Shown: positions 18,127 to 27,428 of the stretch, piece after piece
Numbering within the stretch: position 1 is the first letter of the stretch
How the letters are laid out: each line of letters begins with the position of its first letter
Assembly: GCF_902167635.1 (NCBI RefSeq)
Contig: NZ_CABHMS010000001.1
Location: 558,001 to 622,000, forward strand
Reading direction: 5' to 3'
Length of the DNA stretch: 64,000 nt
Source: Chitinophaga vietnamensis
Lineage (GTDB): Bacteria > Bacteroidota > Bacteroidia > Chitinophagales > Chitinophagaceae
Translations under genes and position numbers: made by a program
Notes under the pieces: model-generated
The model's database searches: none
Told to the model about the DNA's origin: nothing
Seen by the model: only the letters and a program-made list of their open reading frames with translations

Positions 18127-20406
18127 ATGAAACAATGTTGTTTACTCATCATTGCATGCATGAGTATGTGCTATGCACATGCGCAAAGCATGCAAGGGCG
18201 TATTGCGGACGCACAAACCCGCGAAGCCTTGCCCGGGGCCAGCATCCGCCTGCTGCATTCCTCCCAGGGCAGCACAACCGATGCACAGGGAAAATTTTCG
18301 CTTGACAGCAACGGCGATTCCGTTCAGGTATCCTGTACCGGGTATCATACCCGTCAGCTGAAAGCCGCTGCCATCGCATCTTCCAGCGTGATTTACCTGG
18401 AACCGGCAGCTACCAGTTTGAACGAGATCATTGTATCGTCCTCGCGCGACAAACAGCGCCGTACCGATGCGCCGGTGGCGATCAGCACCATCTCAGCGCA
18501 AACATTACAGGAAACCAAAGCCACCACCCTCGATAAAGTGCTGAATAAAGTAAGCGGCGTGTACATGGTGGACCTTGGCAACGAACAACACACGATGGCT
18601 ATCCGTCAGCCAATAGGCTACAAGAGCCTGTTCCTTTACCTCGAAGACGGTATCCCGATCCGCACGGTGGGCGATTTCAATCATAATGCCTTGATCGAGG
18701 TGAATATGGCGGCACTGAAGAATATTGAAGTGATACGCGGGCCGGCTTCTTCGCTGTATGGCAGCGAGGCCGTAGGCGGTGCTATCAATTTCATCACGGC
18801 ATCGCCCACCCTGGTGCCTACTGCCAAAGTACAGGTAGAAGCCAGCAACTGGGGCTACAAACGTACCGACTTCAGCGCTGCCGGTACCAAAGGTAAAGTG
18901 GGCTTCGCTTTTGGCGGCTACTATGCCGATCAGTCCAACGGCTATATGGATCATAGCGATTTTCACAAACTGGCGCTCTCCCTTAAAATGGAATACCAGG
19001 TAAATGAGAAGAACAAATGGACCAATGCCGCTACCCTGGTGAACTATAAAACAGACCAGACCGGCGGCCTGGACAGCGCCCATTTCTTTGCGAAAGATTA
19101 CCGCAGTTTTCAAACCTTCACCTATCGCGAAGTGAAGGCGCTGCGCATCCGCAGCACTTTTGAACACGAGTGGAATACCAATAGCCATACGAATTTCACG
19201 GCTTTCTTCCGCAACAGTACCATCGGGCAAAATCCTTTCTATGCGATCAAATCCACTGCCGATCCATTAAAGGCAAATGGACAGATCAACAGCGATGCAT
19301 TCAATAGTTATGGTATGATCGTGCAACATAAACAGCAATTCCGTTGGTGGCAGGCCGCTCTCATCACCGGTGTGAGCGTGGATTACAGCCCGGCTACCTA
19401 CGTTGCCAATTATATCACCATTGATAAAAATACCGCTGGATATTATACCGGCTATCAACACACCGATTCCTTGCTCACAGATTATAAAGTAGGCTTGCTT
19501 AACACGGCCGCCTATACGCAGCTGGAACTGTCGCCATTGCCGCAAATGAAAGTGGTGGCGGCTTTGCGCTACGACCGTATGGATTATGATTTCGTGAATC
19601 ATCTTACGCCATCTGCTTACACTGGCGCGCCCAGTGAGCGGAATAACTTCAATGCGCTTACGCCCAAACTTGGCCTCACTTATAACCTGGCCAACAACCG
19701 TGGGCTGTATGCCAATTACAGCATGGGTTTTGCGCCGCCTAACATCTCTGACCTGTATCAGGGCGTGAAGGTGCCGGTATTGCGCTCGGCTACCTATCAT
19801 AACTATGAGATCGGCGGCTGGTTTGAGTTTGCGAAAGGAAAAGGATATGCAGATGTGAGCATCTACGAAATGAAAGGCAGCAACGAAATACTGAGCGTGC
19901 AAGTAGCTGATGGCTCCTACGAGAACCGCAATGCTGGCGCCACTACGCACAGAGGCATTGAATGGAATGTGAAGTATACGCCACTGAAAAGCATTTTTAT
20001 ACGCACCAGCGGTACGTATGCCGCTCATCACTTCGACGCCTATACGGAGAAAGGAAAAGTGTACAACAACAATGAAATGAACGGTGCGCCACGCTGGATC
20101 ACTAACAGCGAGATCACCTGGAAACCTGCATTGCTGCATGGTTTCAGGATAGGCGCTGAATGGCAGCACATCGGGAGTTATTATATGGATGCTGCCAATA
20201 CTGCGCAATACGGCGGTTATGATCTCTTCAATGCCCGTGTAGGCTATGCTTTTCACGGCTTCGATTGTTGGGTGAACTGCATGAACCTGGGCGATAAACT
20301 TTATGCCACCTTAGCGGAGAAATCTGCCTATGGTAAAACATACCGCGTAGGCCCGCGGCAGACCTTCAACTTCGGTGTGGCTTACACATTCACAGGTAAA
20401 AGATAA
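18127..20406 (+). CDS. TonB-dependent outer-membrane receptor
   Basis: A 759-residue receptor that imports a ligand across the outer membrane using TonB energy. It has a signal peptide (MKQCCLLIIACMSMCYAHAQ), a carboxypeptidase-regulatory-like domain (about 22-105), a plug domain (about 120-225: APVAISTISAQTL, IEVIRGPASSLYGSEAVGGA) and a beta-barrel ending in FNFGVAYTFTGKR. The ATG at 18127 is chosen over a TTG three codons upstream. No SusD-like partner is present, so it is more like siderophore, metal or cobalamin receptors than glycan importers. The next gene starts 3 bases after its stop. Confidence 0.93.
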   Translation: MKQCCLLIIACMSMCYAHAQSMQGRIADAQTREALPGASIRLLHSSQGSTTDAQGKFSLDSNGDSVQVSCTGYHTRQLKAAAIASSSVIYLEPAATSLNEIIVSSSRDKQRRTDAPVAISTISAQTLQETKATTLDKVLNKVSGVYMVDLGNEQHTMAIRQPIGYKSLFLYLEDGIPIRTVGDFNHNALIEVNMAALKNIEVIRGPASSLYGSEAVGGAINFITASPTLVPTAKVQVEASNWGYKRTDFSAAGTKGKVGFAFGGYYADQSNGYMDHSDFHKLALSLKMEYQVNEKNKWTNAATLVNYKTDQTGGLDSAHFFAKDYRSFQTFTYREVKALRIRSTFEHEWNTNSHTNFTAFFRNSTIGQNPFYAIKSTADPLKANGQINSDAFNSYGMIVQHKQQFRWWQAALITGVSVDYSPATYVANYITIDKNTAGYYTGYQHTDSLLTDYKVGLLNTAAYTQLELSPLPQMKVVAALRYDRMDYDFVNHLTPSAYTGAPSERNNFNALTPKLGLTYNLANNRGLYANYSMGFAPPNISDLYQGVKVPVLRSATYHNYEIGGWFEFAKGKGYADVSIYEMKGSNEILSVQVADGSYENRNAGATTHRGIEWNVKYTPLKSIFIRTSGTYAAHHFDAYTEKGKVYNNNEMNGAPRWITNSEITWKPALLHGFRIGAEWQHIGSYYMDAANTAQYGGYDLFNARVGYAFHGFDCWVNCMNLGDKLYATLAEKSAYGKTYRVGPRQTFNFGVAYTFTGKR

Positions 20407-20409
20407 TTT

Positions 20410-21606
20410 ATGAAGAAGATCATGACAGGAGTGATGGCCGTGATGTTGGTAGCCTGCGGAAAACGGCCATCAGAGAAGGTTTTATCACATACGGGCAAGG
20501 AGGCTTCCTGCCCGTATGTGACCCATGATATCAGAGGCAATACCGTGGTGAGCTGGGTGGAGCAGGATAGCGGCAGCGCCGGTATGATGTATTACGCAGT
20601 TACTAACGATAACGGATATACGTTTTCTTATCCGCAAAGCATTCCTGCTACTGCGGGCGTATTTCCGCATGCGGAAAACCTGCCCAAGTTATTGTTCAAA
20701 CCCGATGGTAGTATAATTGCTTTGTTTGGCGTGGAGCAGCATGATCCGCGTAACAAATATGCCGGCAAGGTGATGTACGCGCAATCGTTCGACAATGGTA
20801 AAACCTGGCAGGATGCCGTACCATTGGTAACAGATACTTCCGGCTATGATCAGCGTTATTTTGACATAGCCCTGCTGCCTAATGGCGAAGCGGCGGCCAT
20901 CTGGCTGGATAACCGCAAGCATACTAAGGCCGAAGGCTCTACGTTGTTCTTTGCCACCACCAAAGGCCGGCAAGGTTTCCGGGAAGCGAAGCCGGTGGCA
21001 GAAACGGTTTGCCAGTGTTGCCGTACCAAACTGTACGTGGCGCCGGATGGCGCTATCCATGTGGCTTACCGGGATATCATCAACGACTCTATCCGTGATA
21101 TGGTGCACCAGGTATCGGTTGATAATGGCGCTACGTTTTCCGCTCCCGTGCGCATCAGTGCCGATAACTGGGTGGTCAATGGTTGCCCGCATACCGGTCC
21201 TACATTGGCTGCCAGCGGCAAAGGGCTGCACTTTGCCTGGTTCACCATGGGCGGCGGACAAGGCGTTTTCTACTGCCGCTCCGAAGATAACGGTAATACC
21301 TATACGCAGAAAGAATCACTGAGCAAAATACCGATGGCCAAGCATCCGCAGCTAACGCCCTGTCACGACAGCGATATCCTCATCGCCTGGGATGAGCCGG
21401 TAAAGTATCACAACGATTTTAAAAGCAGGATCAGCTATGTGTGCAAATCAGCAAATGGTGAAACATTGAAGAGTGGTCAGCTTACGGAAGACAGTACCTA
21501 CGCGGTTTTCCCGGTAGTGGGAATGTTAAGGAATCAGGCGGCGATCATAGTATATAAGAGAGAGAGAAAGGGGAGAGGTGAAGTAGCCTACCAGCTTTTA
21601 CCCTGA
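20410..21606 (+). CDS. BNR-repeat (sialidase-fold) lipoprotein
   Basis: A 398-residue protein with a lipoprotein signal (MKKIMTGVMAVMLVACGK, lipidated Cys about 16) and BNR/Asp-box-like repeats of a six-bladed propeller: VTNDNGYTF, SFDNGKTWQ, SVDNGATF and SEDNGNTY. It has an unusual CQCCRT cluster in the middle. Automatic annotation would call it exo-alpha-sialidase, but the Arg triad of true sialidases is not evident. It is tightly coupled to the TonB receptor, so a cell-surface accessory for the same ligand is likely (inference). Confidence 0.8.
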   Translation: MKKIMTGVMAVMLVACGKRPSEKVLSHTGKEASCPYVTHDIRGNTVVSWVEQDSGSAGMMYYAVTNDNGYTFSYPQSIPATAGVFPHAENLPKLLFKPDGSIIALFGVEQHDPRNKYAGKVMYAQSFDNGKTWQDAVPLVTDTSGYDQRYFDIALLPNGEAAAIWLDNRKHTKAEGSTLFFATTKGRQGFREAKPVAETVCQCCRTKLYVAPDGAIHVAYRDIINDSIRDMVHQVSVDNGATFSAPVRISADNWVVNGCPHTGPTLAASGKGLHFAWFTMGGGQGVFYCRSEDNGNTYTQKESLSKIPMAKHPQLTPCHDSDILIAWDEPVKYHNDFKSRISYVCKSANGETLKSGQLTEDSTYAVFPVVGMLRNQAAIIVYKRERKGRGEVAYQLLP

Positions 21607-21611
21607 TACCT

Positions 21612-21694
21612 GAATTTCTGATTTTTGAATTTTCGTATTTGAACATCATCTTTACAAACCAGCCAAATACGAAAATTCAAAAATCAAGAAATTC
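21612..21694. repeat. Inverted repeat acting as bidirectional terminator
   Basis: Arms 21612-21641 and 21664-21694 are complementary over 30 bases apart from a single inserted base; the loop is 22 bases. AT-rich motif GAATTTTCGTATTTG. It lies between the BNR lipoprotein gene and the convergent 59-codon gene. Confidence 0.8.
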
Positions 21695-21705
21695 ACAAAT
21701 TCTTC

Positions 21706-21885
21706 TCAGCTGTAACCGAAAGCATAGCCTTTCTGGCCTGCCCAGTCGGTCCGAGATACCCAGCGACCGTAATTGCCTCTGCGCGAGCTGCCAAAATAAA
21801 GGCGCCACTGTTCCTTCCACCTGGGATAGTACAGGCGCAGCAAATACATTGTTAGTAATGTAAGCATAGGGATATGGTTTTTCAT
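21706..21885 (-). CDS. Small basic aromatic protein, 59 residues, unknown function
   Basis: An open frame from an ATG at 21885 to a TGA at 21706. It has a hydrophobic start (MLTLLTMYLLRLYYP) followed by an Arg/Trp/Tyr/Gly-rich tail (WRLYFGSSRRGNYGRW, ending GYAFGYS). It occupies a gap otherwise without genes, is preceded by a candidate -7 box (TATATTTG at 21967-21960) and ends just before the inverted repeat placed as for a convergent gene pair. I do not recognise the family. A plus-strand frame across the same bases looks less protein-like. Confidence 0.5.
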   Translation of the reverse strand: MKNHIPMLTLLTMYLLRLYYPRWKEQWRLYFGSSRRGNYGRWVSRTDWAGQKGYAFGYS

Positions 21886-21959
21886 GTTAAGGATAGTCGT
21901 GCATTGGCATGTATCATATCTTTCAAGGCATAGGGACCCACAAAAAATATAATATATCT

Positions 21960-21967
21960 CAAATATA
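21960..21967 (-). promoter_or_regulatory. Candidate -7 box upstream of the 59-codon gene
   Basis: Read on the minus strand this is TATATTTG, matching TAnnTTTG, about 75 bases before the ATG. The surroundings are AT-rich, so chance occurrence is possible. Confidence 0.3.
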
Positions 21968-22003
21968 TATTTTTACACTAAATCGTTATATCACATCAAC
22001 GTG

Positions 22004-22759
22004 TTAATTTTTATCAATATAGTAGGCATTGGCTTGCTGTAGGGGCGTAAGCACGAGATCATTGATGCATACATGCGCGGGGAGGGTGGTTACATAATAC
22101 ACCACATCTGCCACATCCTGGGCGCTCAAAGGAATGAAACCTTTATACACATCTTTCGCCTTCTGTTCATCTCCCTTAAATCTTACCAGCGAAAATTCTG
22201 TTTCCGCAGCGCCGGGATGTATGGCCGTTACCTTGATGCGGTAAGGCAACAGGTCGATGCGCATCCCCTGGGAAATGGCGTCTACAGCGGCTTTGCTGGC
22301 GCAGTACACCGCACCTTTTGCATATACATGTTTGGCAGCGGTAGAACCGATGTTGATAATATGGCCGGTGGTACGGGCGCGCATCCAGGGTATCACGATA
22401 CGGGACACATAAAGGAGGCCTTTCACATTGGTATCGATCATCGCATTCCAGTCGTCCAGGCTGCCTTCATCAATAGTGCTGAGACCCGCCGCCAGTCCGG
22501 CATTGTTCACCAGCACATCTATCTGCCGCCATTCTGCGGGGATATTGCCCAACGCAGTTGCTACAGCCTGCTCGTCTCTTACATCAAAATCCAGTGCCAG
22601 CACATTGGTGCCATATTCCTGTGTGAGCTGTGTTTGTAATGCTTCCAGTCTTTCCTTGCGGCGGCCGGTAATGATCACATCATAACCTTTTGCGGCAAAT
22701 GTAGTGGCGCAGGCCTGGCCAAACCCGGCTGTAGCGCCAGTGATAAGAACGATTCCCAT
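22004..22759 (-). CDS. Short-chain dehydrogenase, YdfG-like
   Basis: A 251-residue classical SDR. It has the NAD(P)-binding motif TGATAGFG (residues 7-14), NNAG at 85-88, and catalytic Ser139, Tyr152 and Lys156 (YCASK). TGRRKERLEAL after the second strand suggests NADPH preference. It resembles YdfG-type 3-hydroxy-acid (serine/malonic semialdehyde-related) dehydrogenases; the exact substrate is not determinable. The ATG at 22759 is preferred to a TTG seven codons upstream. Confidence 0.88.
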   Translation of the reverse strand: MGIVLITGATAGFGQACATTFAAKGYDVIITGRRKERLEALQTQLTQEYGTNVLALDFDVRDEQAVATALGNIPAEWRQIDVLVNNAGLAAGLSTIDEGSLDDWNAMIDTNVKGLLYVSRIVIPWMRARTTGHIINIGSTAAKHVYAKGAVYCASKAAVDAISQGMRIDLLPYRIKVTAIHPGAAETEFSLVRFKGDEQKAKDVYKGFIPLSAQDVADVVYYVTTLPAHVCINDLVLTPLQQANAYYIDKN

Positions 22760-22792
22760 GAGCGGTAAAATTTCCTGCAATTTACTAAACGA

Positions 22793-24718
22793 TCAGCGGA
22801 TCAAGGTAACGGTGCCTTTTTTCATGATCTCCCTGCCATTGAAATCCGTGCCCTGCAATATCCAGATATAAGTATCCGCCGGAGCAGGCACTCCTTTGTA
22901 AGTGCCGTCCCATCCGGTTTTGAAGTCGACCGAAGAAAACATCTCCTGTCCCCATCGGTTGAATACCCGGAAAAATTTATACTGCTTGATACCCACGGGA
23001 ATAAAACGGAAACGATCGTTGAGGCCGTCGCCATTAGGACTAAAAGCATTGGGCACATAGATATCAGGGCCAGTGTAATACTTGATCTTCACCGTGGCAT
23101 AACCGAAACAGCCTTCTGCATTGGACACACGCAGCGTGTATTCCCTGTCCTGGCTGGATTCCAGCACGGGTTGCGCAATGCTCGCATCGCTGAGCCCATA
23201 GGCGGGCGACCAGGAGTAATAATCGCCGCCGCTGCCCTGCATGGTGAAAGGCTCGCCCCGCGTAAGGATCGTGTCGTTGCCTGCAAAGGGCTTTACCTCA
23301 TATACCTTGAGGTTTTGCGTCACTGTTTGCTGGCATTGTTTATCTGTATAAACTGTCAATGAAATCGTATAGGCGTCACCTTTAGGATAGGTGTAGTCAA
23401 ACTGCCGGCTTGCCGGCGCTGTAACGCTGCTATCAAGGCCCAGGTCCCAGCGCCGGCCGGTGATATGTCCGTACTGGTAGGAAGAGGTATCGCTGAAATG
23501 GATAGGCGTATTCTTGCAAAAGCCCGAAGTAGTAAAGCCCACTTTCAACCCGGGGTAGTTGGAAACCAGGCCTGTAGCGCTATCGCGGCAGGCCAGTGTA
23601 GGATTGATCACCAGCTTCACCCGGTAAACGCCGGTATCAGGATATTGATGGAAGATGACCGCCTGGTTGGTAGTAACGGTATCGGTGCCATCGCCGAAAG
23701 ACCAGTGGTAGGTAGAAGTATAGCCTGCCACGCTGAAATTGGGGATCGCTACGCTCAGCTCCGGCGATGCTGTACAATTGTTGAGCACAGACGGAAATTT
23801 CGCAGTGATCGCGGTGGAACAATTAAATACGGTGAGCAATATATCCTTGCTATGCACGCCCAGCAAGGTTCCTGTGGTGCGGTCGTATTCATTCACGCAT
23901 ACGGTGACCACATATTTGCCGGGCCTGTCGGGCGTACAGGTGATCATGCCCTTGTTGGAGATCGTGATGCGCGGTTGCCCGCCCATCGGGTTGCTGCCGG
24001 AATAAGGCGATACATAATTCACGGTGGAAGTATAAGGCGGCGGCGTATTGGAATTGCCTTCGCTGGATACGGTGCCGTCGGTGAGGGCATTGCAGAGATG
24101 ATAAGTGAGGCTGTCGCCATCCTGGTCATAAGCGGCATAGTCTATCTGGAAAGGCAGCTGGTTGCAGATCACAATCGCGGTGTCTTTGTTGAAATATGCG
24201 CTGTTATTGCCAGGCCGGGATTCCGTGCCGGGAATAGTTGTATAGTAAGTAGAGCCTTCGTGTTCTGAATTATAAATGTTGGTAAGTTTTTCGCCGCGGC
24301 AGCAACGTTGGGAAGCCACATAATAGCCGCCACTGATGGGAGGCAGTTCTATCGTGGCCTGGTAGAACGCTACTTCGAGATGTTGCGCTTGCGGCGCCAG
24401 ACAAGGGTTTCGCAGGGTATCGATCAGTGGTTTTACTTTTTTGATGTAGAGATAAACGGAGGAGAGTACGCGCCTGCCGTTCGACGTATATACGTTAGCG
24501 GTAGAAGGGTTTTCGAAATGGTCGATACAGCCCTGACGGTCGCCGCAGGTGAAATCTGCGTCGCGGTATAGTTTGAGGGTGATGAGATAGCGGTAGCGTT
24601 GATTATCTGCACTCATGCCTATCGTTGTGTAGTAGATTTCACCTCCAATAATATGATACCCGGCTGCGTGGAGATAACAACAACAGTAGCTGATCACCAG
24701 TAAAAAGACTCTCTTCAT
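22793..24718 (-). CDS. Secreted PKD-domain protein with type-B gliding/T9SS C-terminal domain
   Basis: A 641-residue exported protein. Signal peptide; an N-terminal module of about 280 residues beginning YHIIGGEIYYTTIG; PKD repeats (WSFGDGTDTV, RRWDLGLDSS) from about 310 to 470; an Ig-like segment; and a C-terminal type-B sorting domain (YVPNAFSPNGDGLNDRF, FNRWGQEMF, GWDGTYKG, KKGTVTLIR) that directs export by the type IX system. It is a tandem paralogue of the next gene upstream on the same strand. Probably surface-exposed or released; ligand unknown. Confidence 0.9.
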   Translation of the reverse strand: MKRVFLLVISYCCCYLHAAGYHIIGGEIYYTTIGMSADNQRYRYLITLKLYRDADFTCGDRQGCIDHFENPSTANVYTSNGRRVLSSVYLYIKKVKPLIDTLRNPCLAPQAQHLEVAFYQATIELPPISGGYYVASQRCCRGEKLTNIYNSEHEGSTYYTTIPGTESRPGNNSAYFNKDTAIVICNQLPFQIDYAAYDQDGDSLTYHLCNALTDGTVSSEGNSNTPPPYTSTVNYVSPYSGSNPMGGQPRITISNKGMITCTPDRPGKYVVTVCVNEYDRTTGTLLGVHSKDILLTVFNCSTAITAKFPSVLNNCTASPELSVAIPNFSVAGYTSTYHWSFGDGTDTVTTNQAVIFHQYPDTGVYRVKLVINPTLACRDSATGLVSNYPGLKVGFTTSGFCKNTPIHFSDTSSYQYGHITGRRWDLGLDSSVTAPASRQFDYTYPKGDAYTISLTVYTDKQCQQTVTQNLKVYEVKPFAGNDTILTRGEPFTMQGSGGDYYSWSPAYGLSDASIAQPVLESSQDREYTLRVSNAEGCFGYATVKIKYYTGPDIYVPNAFSPNGDGLNDRFRFIPVGIKQYKFFRVFNRWGQEMFSSVDFKTGWDGTYKGVPAPADTYIWILQGTDFNGREIMKKGTVTLIR

Positions 24719-24782
24719 GGGGGACTGCTCTGCTATCTGAATTTAACAAAAAAAGAGCAGTTCCGGTTCACGGATTTGTCAC

Positions 24783-27407
24783 TTATCTCACCAATGTAAC
24801 AGTACCTTTTCGTTGCACGGTGTTGTTGTTGATATCTTTTCCCTGCACTACCCACACGTAGGTGCCGATATTTGCCGGCTGGCCATTTACGGTGCCATCC
24901 CAGCCTTTGAGGTATTCGGTAGAAGAGTACATGAGTTTTCCCCATCGGTCGTATACCCGGAAGAAATCCATGTGTACAATGCCCACGGGCAGCGGGCGGA
25001 AGATATCATTTTTACCATCGCCATTGGGAGAGAATGCATTAGGTATGTAAATGTCCGGGCCGATGATAAACCGGACGAAGATGCTGGCGGTACCGGAGCA
25101 TCCTTCCTGCGTATAGGCGGTAACGGTATAGGTGAAATCGCGGTTGATGGTGGTAACAGGATTGAATATATCAGGGTTATTCAATCCGTCAACGGGCGTC
25201 CAGGCGTAGCGTACGCCCCCGGTGGCATTGAGCTGGAAGGGCTTGTTGAGCATCACGATGGTATCGTTGCCGGCGAAGGCGCGTACTGGCGGCACTACAT
25301 CCACTTTGGCGGCAGCGCTTACCGCTTTCGGGCATCCAAGTGTATCCGTTACCGTTACCGTAAAGGTGGTGGTATCTTTGGGGTGCGCCCAACTTACCGC
25401 CTGGGTAGGGTTATCCACATAATAGGCGGGCGTCCAGCTGTAGAAGGCGCCGCCCTGGGCCCGCAGCAACACTTTGGAGCCGGAGCAGATGGTGGTATCC
25501 GGCAGGGCAGCCGCTTTGGGCGGGTCTACCACTTTGAGGCGCACGGTATCATCGGTGAAGCATTTACCCAGCGATACAGTGATCGAATAGTTTTGCCGCG
25601 GCGCTGCCGGCGTAACGGTGGTAACGGGATCATTGCTGATGATAGTATTGGTATTCAGGTCTTTCCAACGGAAACTGTATTGCCCGTCGGCCACTTCCCA
25701 TAGTTTCACCGGATCGCCGGTGCACACGATGCTGTCGGGCATGGTGGTCATCAGCAAAGTATCTTTCACATCTACAAAAACAGTCTTGCTGTTAGTACAT
25801 TGGTCACGATCGGTGAACGTAACGGTGTACGTAGTATCTTTCCTTGGAAAGGCAATAGGGTTGGGGGTATTGGGGTTGATGATATTATAGTTGCCGGGCG
25901 TCCAGGCATAGTTGCCGGGCAGGTCGCTGGTGGCCCAGAGGTGCAATGAATCCTTGGCGCATAGCAAAGTGTCTGCAGTGGCGGTGAAGGGTGGTTTATC
26001 GTAGATCGTTAAGGTGGCGGTATCAAAACGCTCGCAGCCCTGGTTGGAGCGGGCATACAGCACTACGCTGTAGGTGCCCGGACCGGGGTACTGGAAATCA
26101 GGATTGCGGAGATTGGAGGTGTCGCCGGCGTTGCCGGTGCCGAAGTTCCATTTGTAGTATTCGATCTGGCCTACATCCACGCGGGAGCGGTCTGTAAAAT
26201 GAGTTACTTTTTGCGAGCAGAGGCCTACTTCGGAGAAGTCGGGCAGGAAGCGGGGATACACATAAACTGTGGCGGTGGCGCTGTCGCCGCAGTTACTGTC
26301 TTTGTCCACATACAGTTTCACGGTGTATTTGCCATTGCGTGCATAGGTATGCGGCAGCGTAGCGGGATCAGTGGTGGAGAAGGTGGTGCCATCGCCAAAG
26401 TCCCAGAAATAGGGCTTCCCGCGGGTACTGTTATTCACGAAGTTGATCGTATAGCCGTCGCAATCCGCGTACTTCTCGGGCATGGAGGCTGTCACCTGTT
26501 TCACGCAGGTGGTCACGTTCACATGGAAATCTTTTCGCAGGGTGCCGATCTGTTTGCCGTTCCTGAATTCGTGTACACATACCGTTACCACATACTTTCC
26601 GGCGCCGGGAGCAATACCGGATATGATCCCTGTTTTCGGATCGATGGTAACGGTGCTGCCCAGCGGCTGCTGACCTGAAAAGGGGCTGATATAGCTCACG
26701 AAATCATATGGCGGACTAACAGCGGGCAGTGGAATGCCGCTCTGGTCCGTAGTGGAGCCGCCTTTGTAGGCATCGCAAAATTCATAGCTGAGTGAATCCG
26801 AATCGGGATCGGTAGCAGAAAAATCGTAGGTGAATTTTTTATCAGCGCAAACGAGGGTGGCTTCTTCTTTATTGAATATCGGGCTGGAATTGCCCAATAT
26901 GCCGTTTGACCTGCCGGGCAATTCGGTGAAATAAGTGGCGCCGGTACCGAGGTTATTGGGCTGGCCGGGAATGGGTTCCGCTACAATGTTGCTCATGCTG
27001 TTATCACGGCAGCAGCTCTGGAAAGCTACGATGTAGCCGGCGTCGTTGATAGGTACGGTGATATTGGTTTCAAACAATCCTACCTGGAAACACACTTTCG
27101 GCGGGTTTACGATACAGGGATCGAATTGTGTGAGGTTTTTGATTTGAAAGTCGGAGCGGGTTACGGTGAAGCTGCCCACGGACTGGTTATTGGATTTGTC
27201 GAATGCCACCAACACCACGGTGGAGGGCATTTCCGCGATCTGTGGTCCGGATTCGCAGATGCGGTACAGCTTCATGGACACTTTGTACGTATAGCTGTTA
27301 CCGTTATTAGAAACAAATTTGTAGTATACCTGTCCGCCTATAATGTGTTTGGCCTGCACCACGGCAGTGCACATCATACATATGAGGATGAACAGGAGTT
27401 TTTTCAC
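24783..27407 (-). CDS. Secreted PKD/Ig-domain protein with type-B gliding/T9SS C-terminal domain
   Basis: An 874-residue paralogue of the neighbouring gene. It has a signal peptide, the same N-terminal module (KHIIGGQVYYK), two PKD domains (WDFGDGTTF and WNFGTGNAGD), about four Ig-like repeats each with the pattern YAWTP or YSWTP, and a type-B domain (YIPNAFSPNGDGKNDIF, YDRWGKLMYSS, GWDGTVNG, RKGTVTLVR). It differs from its neighbour mainly by extra Ig-like repeats. No PorP/SprF gene is adjacent to either copy, unlike the type-B gene at 59334. Confidence 0.9.
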   Translation of the reverse strand: MKKLLFILICMMCTAVVQAKHIIGGQVYYKFVSNNGNSYTYKVSMKLYRICESGPQIAEMPSTVVLVAFDKSNNQSVGSFTVTRSDFQIKNLTQFDPCIVNPPKVCFQVGLFETNITVPINDAGYIVAFQSCCRDNSMSNIVAEPIPGQPNNLGTGATYFTELPGRSNGILGNSSPIFNKEEATLVCADKKFTYDFSATDPDSDSLSYEFCDAYKGGSTTDQSGIPLPAVSPPYDFVSYISPFSGQQPLGSTVTIDPKTGIISGIAPGAGKYVVTVCVHEFRNGKQIGTLRKDFHVNVTTCVKQVTASMPEKYADCDGYTINFVNNSTRGKPYFWDFGDGTTFSTTDPATLPHTYARNGKYTVKLYVDKDSNCGDSATATVYVYPRFLPDFSEVGLCSQKVTHFTDRSRVDVGQIEYYKWNFGTGNAGDTSNLRNPDFQYPGPGTYSVVLYARSNQGCERFDTATLTIYDKPPFTATADTLLCAKDSLHLWATSDLPGNYAWTPGNYNIINPNTPNPIAFPRKDTTYTVTFTDRDQCTNSKTVFVDVKDTLLMTTMPDSIVCTGDPVKLWEVADGQYSFRWKDLNTNTIISNDPVTTVTPAAPRQNYSITVSLGKCFTDDTVRLKVVDPPKAAALPDTTICSGSKVLLRAQGGAFYSWTPAYYVDNPTQAVSWAHPKDTTTFTVTVTDTLGCPKAVSAAAKVDVVPPVRAFAGNDTIVMLNKPFQLNATGGVRYAWTPVDGLNNPDIFNPVTTINRDFTYTVTAYTQEGCSGTASIFVRFIIGPDIYIPNAFSPNGDGKNDIFRPLPVGIVHMDFFRVYDRWGKLMYSSTEYLKGWDGTVNGQPANIGTYVWVVQGKDINNNTVQRKGTVTLVR

Positions 27408-27428
27408 AACTGGTATTTATTGATCTGA

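Noticed and set aside
20410-21606. Calling the BNR lipoprotein a sialidase
   Set aside because: Only the propeller repeats are evident; the catalytic arginine triad is not, and the operon context does not suggest sialic acid use.
21639-21863. 74-codon plus-strand frame in the gap after the BNR lipoprotein
   Set aside because: Begins inside the inverted repeat and is low in recognisable structure; the minus-strand 59-codon frame fits promoter and terminator better.
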